Shown one piece after another: positions 1 to 8,339 of a stretch of DNA of 64,000 bases. Made by a program: the position numbers and the translations under genes. The DNA is from Paenarthrobacter histidinolovorans (GTDB taxonomy: Bacteria > Actinomycetota > Actinomycetes > Actinomycetales > Micrococcaceae). Each line of letters starts with the position of its first letter. Position 1 is the stretch's first letter. The notes below the pieces were generated by a model. That model ran no database searches. It saw only the letters and a list, made by a program, of their open reading frames with translations, and had not been told where the DNA came from. The stretch is taken from assembly GCF_014647595.1 (NCBI RefSeq), contig NZ_BMPM01000006.1, positions 229,469-293,468 on the forward strand. Reading direction: 5' to 3'.

Positions 1-1201
1 TCGGCGCCTGCTCGGTTGGCGTCTGTTCGGTTGACGTGACCGGTGGCGCGGTAGTTCCGGGGGCTGTGGTCGGCGTCGGAGTTACGGTCGGCGTCGGGGT
101 GACCGTCGGCGTCGGAGTGACCGTCGGGGTTGGCGTAACCGTCGGCGTCGGCGTGACTGTCGGGGTCGGCGTGACCGTCGGCGGCGCTGTCACGGAAGGT
201 GACGGTACCGGCGTCGTGGTTTGGGGCGGTGCGGGGGCGACCGGGCCGGGGGTGTTCACGGAGGTGACGGGCGGGACCACTACCGGCGGAGCTACGGGTT
301 CTTCGTGCTCGCCGCCGATAACAGCGCGGTTGGTGCCGTCGGCTACTGGGACTGCCCATTGCGGTGCGGAGCTTCCCGTGCCAACTCCGGGCTGGTAGTT
401 CACGAATGTCATGGTTTGCAGCGGATCCACCTGCTTGATGGGCAGATACGTCCAACCGTTCGGGTTGGTGTGGAGCCCGTTGACGATCGTCTCAAAGTGG
501 AGGTGGCAACCCGTGGACCAGCCAGTAGTGCCTACCTCGGCGATGACCTCGCCGACGCGGACAGACTGGCCCTGCGTGACGCCGATGTCCTGCAAGTGGT
601 TGTACGTGGTGACCAGGCCGTTGCCGTGTTCGATTTCCACGCGGTTGCCGCCGCCCCAGATGTGCCAGCCGACCGCGCGGACGACTCCGGCGTCGGCTGC
701 GTAGACGCGCGTTCCGCAGGCTGCAGCGTAGTCCTGGCCCCAGTGGAACTCACCGGCCAAGCCTGTCAGCGGGCTGTAGCGGTAGCCGTAGGGGGAACTT
801 GGGTTGAGTACTTCCAGGGGCGCATAAAGGCTGCCCGCAGGGGGTCGGGACATTCCGGCGGAGGCTACCGTCAGGCCGGTGGAACCATCCTTGCTGACCG
901 TCCGGACCATCGCCCGGTCAAAGTAGACCATGGGCGTGCCGGGCAGTTGCTCGGGAGGTGCCTGGGTGGGGTCGATGACCATGGTTTCCGCTTCGGGCGG
1001 GGTCAGGCTCCCCAACGCCGTGGGTCCAACGACCCCTTGGGCAACCATCCCGTCCACCGTTCCCGCAGGAAGGGCGGTCAGAGGTTGGAAGCCGAAGGCG
1101 AAGAAGGCCAGAACGGCAAGACATCCGGCGATGAGAACGCGACGGAATTTTTCGGTGCGGATCAGGTCAATCGCCCGGTCTGATTCATGATGCTTGCCCA
1201 C
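1..1201 (-). CDS. M23 family metallopeptidase, cell-wall hydrolase (3' end outside window)
   Basis: Secreted or membrane-anchored zinc endopeptidase expected to cut peptidoglycan cross-bridges. A GTG start at 1201 is chosen because GGGGAG lies 6 nt upstream and the frame begins just before a hydrophobic segment (RRVLIAGCLAVLAFFAF, about residues 24-40), an uncleaved anchor or signal peptide. The LytM/M23 domain holds HWGQD (His153, Asp157) and HLH (His233, His235), the expected zinc ligands and catalytic residues. After about residue 290 the chain becomes Pro/Thr/Val-rich, with six tandem TVTPTP units, and stays open at the window edge, so the C-terminus is missing. The tail is probably a wall-spanning spacer. 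Family call is firm; the substrate bond is unknown. Confidence 0.9.
   Translation of the reverse strand, partial: MGKHHESDRAIDLIRTEKFRRVLIAGCLAVLAFFAFGFQPLTALPAGTVDGMVAQGVVGPTALGSLTPPEAETMVIDPTQAPPEQLPGTPMVYFDRAMVRTVSKDGSTGLTVASAGMSRPPAGSLYAPLEVLNPSSPYGYRYSPLTGLAGEFHWGQDYAAACGTRVYAADAGVVRAVGWHIWGGGNRVEIEHGNGLVTTYNHLQDIGVTQGQSVRVGEVIAEVGTTGWSTGCHLHFETIVNGLHTNPNGWTYLPIKQVDPLQTMTFVNYQPGVGTGSSAPQWAVPVADGTNRAVIGGEHEEPVAPPVVVPPVTSVNTPGPVAPAPPQTTTPVPSPSVTAPPTVTPTPTVTPTPTVTPTPTVTPTPTVTPTPTVTPTPTTAPGTTAPPVTSTEQTPTEQAP
65..185 (-). repeat. Tandem 18-bp coding repeat (TVTPTP units)
   Basis: About six copies of an 18-bp unit encode TVTPTP in the tail of the M23 peptidase. Copies differ only at a few third positions, so the array is prone to length change by slippage. 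It is in frame and needs no frameshift. Confidence 0.8.
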
Positions 1202-1326
1202 AAAACACTCCCCAAAAGCCAGCGGCACCAAACCCCAGCCTGGCGTGCAAGCACCATTGTTGCGGGTATCACCTCAGAAATAAAGGCTTCCCGGGCGCCG
1301 TGGAGCGAAAGGTTGAATCAGTTTTT

Positions 1327-1344
1327 GCTCAAGATGTCTTGAGC
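1327..1344. promoter_or_regulatory. Inverted repeat in intergenic region
   Basis: Perfect 8-bp arms GCTCAAGA / TCTTGAGC separated by TG. The region 1202-1702 has no convincing gene; this palindrome is the clearest signal in it. It lies about 125 nt upstream of the M23 peptidase start and could be an operator. Confidence 0.35.
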
Positions 1345-1361
1345 TTCTGCGGGGGGCGCTT

Positions 1362-1706
1362 TTGCTGCGGACACTTCCAGGCGGCCGGCTCGAAGATCAC
1401 CCCTACCGTCCGAGTGGACGTGTAGCGTTTAAGGCCCCTTTACCGGGCATTTTGCGGGCGGGTCTTATGGCTCCAGCCCCTTCCCGAAGCACAGGGTGCG
1501 GGAGAGACTATCTGGTTTGCGGTGCCCCTGAACCTGACGCGGAGCAAATGCGGGAGGGCCTTCGCGGACGTTTGGAGAAGGACGGCACAGCGACTGTTCC
1601 GGGAGTCCCGGCTTATGTCCATGACGTCAATCTTGGTAGCCGTGTGCGCGTCATGCGAAAAACGATGATGCTTTACTCCAGCGGCTGGCATCCTGCGGCC
1701 AGCTAG
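1362..1706 (+). CDS. Doubtful small hypothetical protein
   Basis: An open frame of 114 codons lies between the M23 peptidase and the MarR gene, ending inside the 3' end of the latter. The C-terminal half (residues about 56-98) looks protein-like, with a charged helix then a Val/Pro-rich stretch. The N-terminal half is Arg/Pro-rich and looks non-coding. There is no good ribosome binding site at its first ATG. I recognise no family. It may be a decayed gene or chance; listed only because nothing else explains the 500-bp gap. Confidence 0.15.
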   Translation: MLRTLPGGRLEDHPYRPSGRVAFKAPLPGILRAGLMAPAPSRSTGCGRDYLVCGAPEPDAEQMREGLRGRLEKDGTATVPGVPAYVHDVNLGSRVRVMRKTMMLYSSGWHPAAS

Positions 1707-2098
1707 GAGCCCAGGTTAGCCTTCAGCAGCGCTCGGTGCTCGACGGCGGCAGTCGAGTGGAGTGCGCGGCCCGCCTCAGTCAGTTCCAGGAACAGCGAGC
1801 GGCGGTCTTCTTCGCAGGTTTGCCGGGACACGAGCCCTGCCTTTTCCAGTCGGTCCACCACTTTGGAGACGGCACTCTGGGTCATGGGTGTCCGCTCCCC
1901 CAAGGACTTCATGCGACACGACGACTCTTCGCTCTCGGCCACGAGGTCAAGGATTTCGAACTCATTGAGGCCGATGTCGAATTTGGCTTCCAGGGCGCGG
2001 TCGATTGCTCCTGCGGTGCGGAAGTAGGAGCTCTGGATGTCGCGCCACTGCTCGACCAGTTCACGGTCTTCCAGTTGGCGGTCACGCGTCGTTGCCAT
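1703..2098 (-). CDS. MarR family transcriptional regulator
   Basis: A 131-residue winged-helix repressor of normal MarR length. The recognition region (TPMTQSAVSKVVDRLEKAG, about residues 70-88) and the wing (RQTCEEDRRSLFLELTEAG) are typical. It is divergent from an MFS exporter gene starting at 2195, the classic arrangement in which MarR represses the pump and itself until a toxic ligand binds. A TAGAAT -10 box sits 6 nt before the ATG with no Shine-Dalgarno sequence, so the mRNA may be leaderless. The ligand cannot be told from sequence. Confidence 0.9.
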   Translation of the reverse strand: MATTRDRQLEDRELVEQWRDIQSSYFRTAGAIDRALEAKFDIGLNEFEILDLVAESEESSCRMKSLGERTPMTQSAVSKVVDRLEKAGLVSRQTCEEDRRSLFLELTEAGRALHSTAAVEHRALLKANLGS

Positions 2099-2104
2099 GC
2101 CCTG

Positions 2105-2186
2105 ATTCTAGTTCATGAACCAGTTAAAATCCACGTCATAAGATTCCGCGTCATATTCCTTGTCATTGAATGACGTGTCATATAGA
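2105..2186. promoter_or_regulatory. Divergent promoter/operator between marR-type gene and MFS gene
   Basis: Contains TAGAAT (minus strand, 2105-2110) and TATAGA (plus, 2181-2186) as -10 candidates, each 6-8 nt from its start codon. Palindromes GTTCATGAAC (2111-2120), GTCATTGAATGAC (2162-2174) and ATGACGTGTCAT (2170-2181) overlap or abut these boxes, and GTCAT recurs at least four times. They are good candidates for MarR sites. Confidence 0.6.
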
Positions 2187-2194
2187 TTGATCGC

Positions 2195-3637
2195 ATGACC
2201 TCACCCACCACCCTCAAAACACCTGCCGAGCCGCCCTTGGTTTCAGCCGTTCGCTGGACCCGGGCCCAGTGGCTCCTGCTGATGGTCGTCTGCACCGTTC
2301 TGGCCCTGGACGGGCTGGACGTGTCCATGGTTGGCGTCGCTTTGCCCTCCATCGGACAAGAACTCCACCTCGGAACCGATTCACTGCAGTGGATCGTTTC
2401 GGCCTACGTCCTGGGTTACGGCAGCCTGCTGCTCCTCGGCGGCCGGCTCGCGGACCTGTTGGGCCGCCGTCGAATCTTCCTCATCGCCTTGACCGTGTTC
2501 GCCGCGGCGTCGCTCCTTGGCGGCCTGGTGGACGACCCCGCCGTCCTGATTGCCACGCGTTTCGTGAAGGGCCTCGCAGCGGCCTTCACCGCACCCACCG
2601 GGTTCTCGATCATCACCACGAACTTCGCCGAAGGACGCGAGCGCAACAAGGCGCTGTCCATCTTCACCACGTTCGGCGCCAGCGGATTCTCGCTGGGCCT
2701 GGTAGTGGGAGGCCTGATGACCAGCCTGAGCTGGCGCTGGACCTTCCTGGTATCAGTTCCGATCGCCGTGGTGGTGGTCCTTCTGGGCATCAAGTTCATC
2801 CCCAAGGACAAGCCGTCCGCCGAAAACAGCGGACACGACATCTGGGGTGCCGTGACCCTGGCACTGGGCATGCTCGGCCTGGTGTACACCTTGGTTTCAG
2901 CACCGGAGCAGGGCTGGGGATCTGTGGCAACAATCGCCGGATTCGCAGTCTCCGTTGCAGTGCTGGCAGCATTCGCAATCATTGAAAACAAGGTCAAGCA
3001 TCCGCTGATCCGCTTCGGCATCCTCAAGGAAGGCTGGGTAGCAAGGGCCAACCTCAGCGCGGTGGGGCTGTTCGGGTCCTACCTGAGCTTCCAGTTCATC
3101 GTCACCATGTTCCTGCAATCCGTGCTTGGTTGGACACCGTTGGGCATGGCGCTGGCCTTGCTGCCGGCCGGCCTGCTGGTGGCCACCAGCGCACCTTTCG
3201 CGGACAGGCTCATCGAAAAGTTCGGAGCCACGCAGCTGATCCTCACCGGTCTTACTGCGCTCGGCCTGGGCTATGTCCTCTTCCTCCGGGTGGGCACAAC
3301 TCCGAACTACGCCCTGGACATCCTGCCGTCGGTGGTCCTGCTGGGCATCGGCTTTGCCCTGGCCTTCCCTTCCATCAACGTCCAGGCCACAGCCGGGATC
3401 AAGGACTCGGAACAGGGACTGGCGGCAGGGCTGATCCAAACCAGCACGCAGGTAGGCGCCGCATTGGTCCTCGCCGTCACCACAGCCCTGGTCAGCGGTC
3501 ACGGCCAAGCCGCCGGCACCGTCAGTGCCCAAGCCATGCTGGAACAGTACCGTCCGGGACTCATCCTGAGTGCCGCCGTCGCAATTGCCGCCCTGCTGGT
3601 GGCCGCTGCACCATCGCGCAAGCGGGTCCGCACGTAG
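2195..3637 (+). CDS. MFS drug/metabolite exporter, DHA2-like (14 TM)
   Basis: A 480-residue inner-membrane proton-coupled efflux pump. Length and hydrophobic pattern fit the 14-helix DHA2 group. Motif A (GGRLADLLGRRRIF, about residues 82-95) is clear, and helix 1 carries LDGLDVSMVGVALPSI, the DHA2-type D-x-x-hydrophobic-V-x-VALP signature. There is no Shine-Dalgarno sequence before the ATG at 2195, but a TATAGA box lies 8 nt upstream, which fits leaderless translation. Expression is likely controlled by the divergent MarR regulator. Substrate unknown; antibiotics, solvents or phenolic compounds are usual for this pairing. Confidence 0.92.
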   Translation: MTSPTTLKTPAEPPLVSAVRWTRAQWLLLMVVCTVLALDGLDVSMVGVALPSIGQELHLGTDSLQWIVSAYVLGYGSLLLLGGRLADLLGRRRIFLIALTVFAAASLLGGLVDDPAVLIATRFVKGLAAAFTAPTGFSIITTNFAEGRERNKALSIFTTFGASGFSLGLVVGGLMTSLSWRWTFLVSVPIAVVVVLLGIKFIPKDKPSAENSGHDIWGAVTLALGMLGLVYTLVSAPEQGWGSVATIAGFAVSVAVLAAFAIIENKVKHPLIRFGILKEGWVARANLSAVGLFGSYLSFQFIVTMFLQSVLGWTPLGMALALLPAGLLVATSAPFADRLIEKFGATQLILTGLTALGLGYVLFLRVGTTPNYALDILPSVVLLGIGFALAFPSINVQATAGIKDSEQGLAAGLIQTSTQVGAALVLAVTTALVSGHGQAAGTVSAQAMLEQYRPGLILSAAVAIAALLVAAAPSRKRVRT

Positions 3638-3671
3638 CTGGCTCTGTACACCTCCGCCAAAGCGCTGTCTC

Positions 3672-4595
3672 ATGGGATGCATGAGGAATTACCTCACTGA
3701 GTACCGCCACGAACTGCAGCGCACGTTCACCGGCACGTCGGGAACGCCGCCTGAGTGGGTGCCGCGCCTGGCGGAAGGGAACGACGCCGGTTATCACCTT
3801 CCGGGCTCGGCCGTCTGGGCGGTGCACGGCCACGTGGCTACCATCGTCGCCGGGATCAGGGTCCTGCTGATGCAGGCCCTGCATCCCGGCGCGTTGGCAG
3901 GTGTCTACGAGCATTCAGGTTTCCAGAAGGATCCCCTGGGCCGCCTGGCGAATACCGTGCGGTGGATCTTCACCGTGACCTACGGATCCACCGAGGCAGC
4001 CGAGTCCGCAACGGCCGTAGTGCGGAGGATCCACGAACGCGTCCGGGGGACGTACGTGGACGGACACGGCACCGTCCACGAGTACGCCGCCAATGACCCC
4101 GAGCTCCTCCGCTGGGTCCACGTCACCTACGCGGACTCATTCCTCACAGCCAACCGCATTTGGGGCACCTCCATACCGGGAGGTGCCGACGCCTACGTCA
4201 GCGAATGGGCAGCAGCCGGTCGACTCATCGGAGTTCAGGACCCGCCCCTTACCGAAGCACAAGTCCGCGACGAGCTGGAGGGATGGTACGCCTCAGGGAT
4301 TCTTCGGGCCGATGAACGCTTGGCCGAGACCGTCTCGTTCATTCAGCACCCTCCACTGAGCCCGCTCCTCAAGCCCGGGTACCGCATCCTGTTCGCAGCC
4401 GCCGTCGCAAGCCTTGAGCCAAAATACCGGGACCTGCTGGGGCTCCAGCGTGCCCGGTTTGGCGTCGTTCCGCTGCCGGTCATCACGGCGGCAAGGGTGG
4501 TGCTGGGCATGGTCCGGTTCGCTCTGGGATCGCACGGCCCCAGCGAACTGGCCGCGCGGCAAAGGTTGCAAAGGCTCGGATACGCCGACGCGTAG
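3672..4595 (+). CDS. Oxygenase MpaB family protein (DUF2236)
   Basis: A protein of about 307 residues of the DUF2236 family, related to fungal MpaB and the rubber oxygenase Lcp; the family is thought to bind haem. Family features include LMQALHPGALAGVYEHS (about residues 60-76), the following DPLGRL and TVRWIFTVTYG segments, and an H-x-x-YADSFL helix. The start at 3672 begins 34 nt after the MFS stop; a second ATG at 3681 is equally possible and neither has a strong ribosome binding site. Co-transcription with the exporter is plausible. Substrate unknown. Confidence 0.8.
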   Translation: MGCMRNYLTEYRHELQRTFTGTSGTPPEWVPRLAEGNDAGYHLPGSAVWAVHGHVATIVAGIRVLLMQALHPGALAGVYEHSGFQKDPLGRLANTVRWIFTVTYGSTEAAESATAVVRRIHERVRGTYVDGHGTVHEYAANDPELLRWVHVTYADSFLTANRIWGTSIPGGADAYVSEWAAAGRLIGVQDPPLTEAQVRDELEGWYASGILRADERLAETVSFIQHPPLSPLLKPGYRILFAAAVASLEPKYRDLLGLQRARFGVVPLPVITAARVVLGMVRFALGSHGPSELAARQRLQRLGYADA

Positions 4596-4596
4596 T

Positions 4597-4750
4597 TGCG
4601 CCGAGGGGTGAGCTCTCAACCTTTCAAACGACGCACAAAAGCCGAAAGCCAACCCCTCGGCGACACCTCACGTTATGTGGGGTTCGCCGAGGGGTTGGCT
4701 TTCAACCTTTTACGCACATGCTTTCTGCCGGGAGCTCACCCCTCGACGCA
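4597..4750. repeat. Nested palindromic intergenic element (REP-like, bidirectional terminator)
   Basis: Outer arms (TGCG-c-CGAGGGGTGAGCTC at 4597-4615 and its complement at 4732-4750) match at 18 of 19 positions. Inner arms at 4645-4663 and 4684-4702 are a perfect 19-bp inverted repeat with a 20-nt loop that can itself pair. CAACCTTT followed by GCACA occurs in both halves, suggesting the element arose by duplication. It fills the space between two converging genes. Confidence 0.8.
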
Positions 4751-4754
4751 CGAA

Positions 4755-7700
4755 CTAGATCAGGTGATCCGACAGGTGATTCGGGGTGCCGAAGCGGTGG
4801 GCGGTGATGGACACGGCCTGCTCGCGGAGGAACGGCAGCATCTCGATCCGGCCGGCCTGGGTCACAGCACCGTGGTACACCGCAACGTCCGGGCGGCCAC
4901 CCATCGCTGCGCTCAGCGCGGCGAAGTCCCCACCGATCAAGCGGATCCGGCCGGCGTCGAACTTGGCAGCGCGGCCCAGCCACGCGGCGTCGTCCTCGAT
5001 CCGGACGTTGACGCCCAGGTTCGCAAACACAGTCACCACAGCGTCGGGAAGCACGACGGCGGAACTCACCGTGAGCTTGGAGCCCGCCACTGCACCGGCT
5101 GCGACAACGCGGATCAGCTCAGCGAGCCGCTCGCCTTCGGAGAGGCGGATGGTCACCGGCAGGGAACGGTAACGGAAGACGTTGCGCTCTGCGGTCAGGG
5201 CGGAGACGTCCTTGGTGGTGCCGAACTCGGCTTCCCAGGCCGCCGCGTCGCTGAAGAGTGCCTGCTGGAGGCTCTGGAGTTCCTCAGCGGTCACATCAGC
5301 GGACTTGGCAGCGGCGAGGAGCTGGGCGGCAGACCCCTGAAGGACAGTGCCGCGCTTGGCCTTGGCTTCGGCGGGGGTCCAGGAACCAAGCCCGATCAGG
5401 TAGTTCGGTCCACCGGCCTTGGTTCCGGCGCCTACAGCCGACTTCTTCCAGCCACCGAACGGCTGGCGCTGCACGATAGCACCGGTGATGCCGCGGTTGA
5501 CGTACAGGTTTCCGGCCTGGATCTTGTCCAGCCAGACACCCATTTCAGCGGAGTCCAGGGAGTGGAGGCCGGCGGTGAGGCCGTACTCGATCTCGTTCTG
5601 GATGGCGATAGCTTCTTCGAGGGTTTCAGCGGTCATGACACCCAGCACCGGGCCGAAGAATTCGGTGAGGTGGAAGTAGGAGCCGCGCTTGACGCCCGAG
5701 CGGATGCCCGGGGACCAGAGGCGGCCGGTCTCGTCGAGGCGTTCGGGCTTGACCGCCCAGCTTTCGCCGTCGCCCAGGGTGGTGAGGGCGTTGAGGAGCT
5801 TGCCGTTGGCGGGCTCGATGATCGGCCCCATCTGCGTGGTGGCGTTCTCCGGGTAACCAACCGTCAGGGAGCGCGCGGCGTCGATCAGCTGGTTGTGGAA
5901 GCGGGCGCTCTTGGCGACTGAACCGACCAGGATCACCAGCGAGGCAGCCGAGCACTTCTGGCCCGCGTGCCCGAATGCCGAGTACACAACGTCCTTGGCA
6001 GCGAGGTCCAGGTCCGCACTCGGGGTGACGATGATGGCGTTCTTGCCGGAGGTCTCCGCGAGCAGCGGCAGGTCCTGGCGGAAGGAACGGAACAGCTCGG
6101 CGGTTTCGTAGCCACCGGTCAGGATCACGCGGTCAACGCTCGGGTGGGAGACCAACTGGGTGCCCAGTTCGCGCTCTTCGAGCTGTACCAGCGCCAGCAC
6201 GTCCTTGGGGACGCCTGCTTCCCAGAGTGCGTCCACCATGACCGAACCGGAGCGGCGGGCCTGCTTTGCCGGCTTGATCACGACGGCGGAGCCTGAGGCG
6301 AGCGCTGCGAGCGTCGAGCCTGCGGGGATCGCCACCGGGAAGTTCCACGGCGGGGTCACCACGGTGAGGTTGGCTGGGACGAACGTGGCGCCGTCGACCG
6401 TTTCCAGGTCCTTGGCGCGCTCGGCGTAGTAGTGCGCGAAGTCGATGGCTTCGCTGACCTCGGGGTCGCCCTGATCGATGGTCTTGCCGGTTTCGGAAGC
6501 CATGACCTCCAGGAGTTCGGCGCGGCGGGCCTCGAGGACTTCACCGGCGCGGTGCAGGATGGCTGCCCGCTCGGCGGCGGGACGTGCGCCCCAGGCCTTC
6601 CCGGCGTCAACGGCGGAGGCAATGATCTGCTCGAGTTCCGCGGCGTCGGAAACCTTGGTGGATTCGACGATCTTGTTGCCGGCCGTGGATCCCGGGATGC
6701 GCTTGAGGATGTCGCGGCCCCAGGCACGGTTTGCCGGGAGGGCGGGGTCGGTGTCCGGGGTGTTGCGGAAACCCTCCAGCGGTGCCGGTTCCGCCGGGAG
6801 ACGGCGGTCCTGCTGGCGGTTGGGCCCCGGAACTTCGCTCTTCATGCTGGCCAGTGAGTTCAGGAAGCGCTGCTGTTCGCGCTTGAACAGGGCTTCATTT
6901 TCGCTCAGCTCAAACACTGCGGACATGAAGTTTTCCTGGCTGGCGCCCTCTTCGAGGCGGCGGATCAGGTAAGCGATGGCGACGTCGAACTCGCCCGGGT
7001 GGACCACCGGTGTGTAGAGCAGGAGGCTGCCGACGTCCTTGCGGACCGCGGTGGCCTGTCCGGTTGCCATGCCCAGCAGCATTTCGAATTCGATGCCTTC
7101 CGTCACCCCGCGCTGCTTGGCGAGCAGCCATGCGAAAGCAACATCGAACAGGTTGTGGCCCGCGACGCCGATGCGGACCGCGTCAATGCGCTCCGGGGTG
7201 AGGGCGTAGTTGATGACGTTCTTGTAGCTGGTGTCCGAGTCCTGCTTGTTGCCCCAGGTCGCCAGCGGCCAGTCGTGCAGCGAGGCTTCCACCTGCTCCA
7301 TGGGAAGGTTGGCTCCCTTGACCACGCGGACCTTGATGGGTGCGCCACCCTCGGCGCGACGGGCAGAGGCCCACTCCTGCAGTTCCTGCATGGCGCCGAG
7401 TGCGTCAGGGAGGTAGGCCTGGAGGACGATGCCGGCCTCGAGGTTCTTGAACTCGGGCATGTCCAGGATGCGCTTGAACACCGCGATGGTCATGCTGAGG
7501 TCCTTGTATTCCTCCATGTCCAGGTTGATGAACTTGGGCTTGGGGAAGGACGCTGCGAGGCGGTAGAGCGGGGTGAGCTTCTCCACGACGTGATCGACGG
7601 CTTCGTCGAAGGCCCACGGGGAGTGCGGAGCAACTGTGGAGGATTCCTTGATGGAAACGTAGTCCACGTCTTCGCGGGCAAGGAGCTTCAGGGTGCCTTC

Positions 7701-8216
7701 CAGGCGGCGCTGGGCTTCGTGCTCGCCCAGGACGGCTTCGCCGAGGAGGTTGACGTTCAGGTGCACGCCGTCCTGGCGGATCTTGGCGATAGCCGGTCCG
7801 AGCTTGGCGTCGGTGGCATCCACAATCAGGTGGCCCACCATTTCGCGGAGTACCCGGCGGGCGATCGGGATGACCACCTGCGGCAGGATCGGGGCCATGA
7901 CACCACCCACACGTACAGCGCTGCGCATGTACCAGGGAAGGAACTTGGGCACCTTGGGGGCGAGTTCGGCGAGCTTGCGGCCGGCGACGGACAGATCCTC
8001 AGGGCGGATGACGCCGTCGACGAATCCGACAGTGAAGTCCAGCCCGTTGGGGTCCTTGAGGACGCCGGCGAGGCGCTGCGCCGAGACATCCACGGGGATC
8101 TTGCTGGCTTCGGTCAACCAGTGGCGGACCAAAGCAATGGCTTCCTGGGCCAGAGCATCGAACTGCCCCGAATCCTCGGTGCGCGGGGCGGTGGCATCCG
8201 GGAGGGTGCTGGTCAT
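4755..8216 (-). CDS. putA: Bifunctional proline dehydrogenase / glutamate semialdehyde dehydrogenase
   Basis: Oxidises proline to pyrroline-5-carboxylate (FAD, electrons to the quinone pool) and then to glutamate (NAD+). At 1153 residues it has both domains. The PRODH barrel spans about residues 80-450, with FINLDMEEYKD, QAYLPDA and VKGANLP segments. The aldehyde dehydrogenase spans about 520-1000, with catalytic Glu721 (LAETSGKN) and Cys755 (GQKCSAAS). There is no N-terminal ribbon-helix-helix DNA-binding domain, so unlike E. coli PutA it should not repress itself. The divergent LysR gene is the likely regulator. GGAGCCCCC lies upstream of the ATG at 8216. Confidence 0.95.
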   Translation of the reverse strand: MTSTLPDATAPRTEDSGQFDALAQEAIALVRHWLTEASKIPVDVSAQRLAGVLKDPNGLDFTVGFVDGVIRPEDLSVAGRKLAELAPKVPKFLPWYMRSAVRVGGVMAPILPQVVIPIARRVLREMVGHLIVDATDAKLGPAIAKIRQDGVHLNVNLLGEAVLGEHEAQRRLEGTLKLLAREDVDYVSIKESSTVAPHSPWAFDEAVDHVVEKLTPLYRLAASFPKPKFINLDMEEYKDLSMTIAVFKRILDMPEFKNLEAGIVLQAYLPDALGAMQELQEWASARRAEGGAPIKVRVVKGANLPMEQVEASLHDWPLATWGNKQDSDTSYKNVINYALTPERIDAVRIGVAGHNLFDVAFAWLLAKQRGVTEGIEFEMLLGMATGQATAVRKDVGSLLLYTPVVHPGEFDVAIAYLIRRLEEGASQENFMSAVFELSENEALFKREQQRFLNSLASMKSEVPGPNRQQDRRLPAEPAPLEGFRNTPDTDPALPANRAWGRDILKRIPGSTAGNKIVESTKVSDAAELEQIIASAVDAGKAWGARPAAERAAILHRAGEVLEARRAELLEVMASETGKTIDQGDPEVSEAIDFAHYYAERAKDLETVDGATFVPANLTVVTPPWNFPVAIPAGSTLAALASGSAVVIKPAKQARRSGSVMVDALWEAGVPKDVLALVQLEERELGTQLVSHPSVDRVILTGGYETAELFRSFRQDLPLLAETSGKNAIIVTPSADLDLAAKDVVYSAFGHAGQKCSAASLVILVGSVAKSARFHNQLIDAARSLTVGYPENATTQMGPIIEPANGKLLNALTTLGDGESWAVKPERLDETGRLWSPGIRSGVKRGSYFHLTEFFGPVLGVMTAETLEEAIAIQNEIEYGLTAGLHSLDSAEMGVWLDKIQAGNLYVNRGITGAIVQRQPFGGWKKSAVGAGTKAGGPNYLIGLGSWTPAEAKAKRGTVLQGSAAQLLAAAKSADVTAEELQSLQQALFSDAAAWEAEFGTTKDVSALTAERNVFRYRSLPVTIRLSEGERLAELIRVVAAGAVAGSKLTVSSAVVLPDAVVTVFANLGVNVRIEDDAAWLGRAAKFDAGRIRLIGGDFAALSAAMGGRPDVAVYHGAVTQAGRIEMLPFLREQAVSITAHRFGTPNHLSDHLI

Positions 8217-8251
8217 GGGGGCTCCTTCTGGGACGGAGAAGTTTGTTTGTT

Positions 8252-8265
8252 TCCATCAGTATGGA
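8252..8265. promoter_or_regulatory. Inverted repeat in putA/lysR-type intergenic region
   Basis: TCCAT-CAGT-ATGGA lies in the 123-bp AT-rich spacer between the divergent putA and LysR-type genes. It is a plausible regulator site; no textbook T-N11-A motif is obvious. Confidence 0.35.
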
Positions 8266-8339
8266 TCTACAATCTCATTAGGAAAAGCGATCTTTTCTGA
8301 CGAATATTGATTACCCATCCCGAACCTTTGGAGGCTGCC

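Noticed and set aside
65..185. Short tandem repeat near the window start as a CRISPR array
   Set aside because: The 18-bp units are contiguous without spacers and encode TVTPTP in frame in a secreted peptidase.
36..398. Plus-strand Gly/Val-rich frame over the same repeat
   Set aside because: It is the complement of the TVTPTP-coding repeat; the minus-strand frame has the M23 catalytic motifs and a ribosome site.
4596..5921. Long plus-strand open frame opposite putA
   Set aside because: Low-complexity Gly/Glu/Asp sequence antisense to a gene with clear catalytic motifs; a GC-rich shadow.
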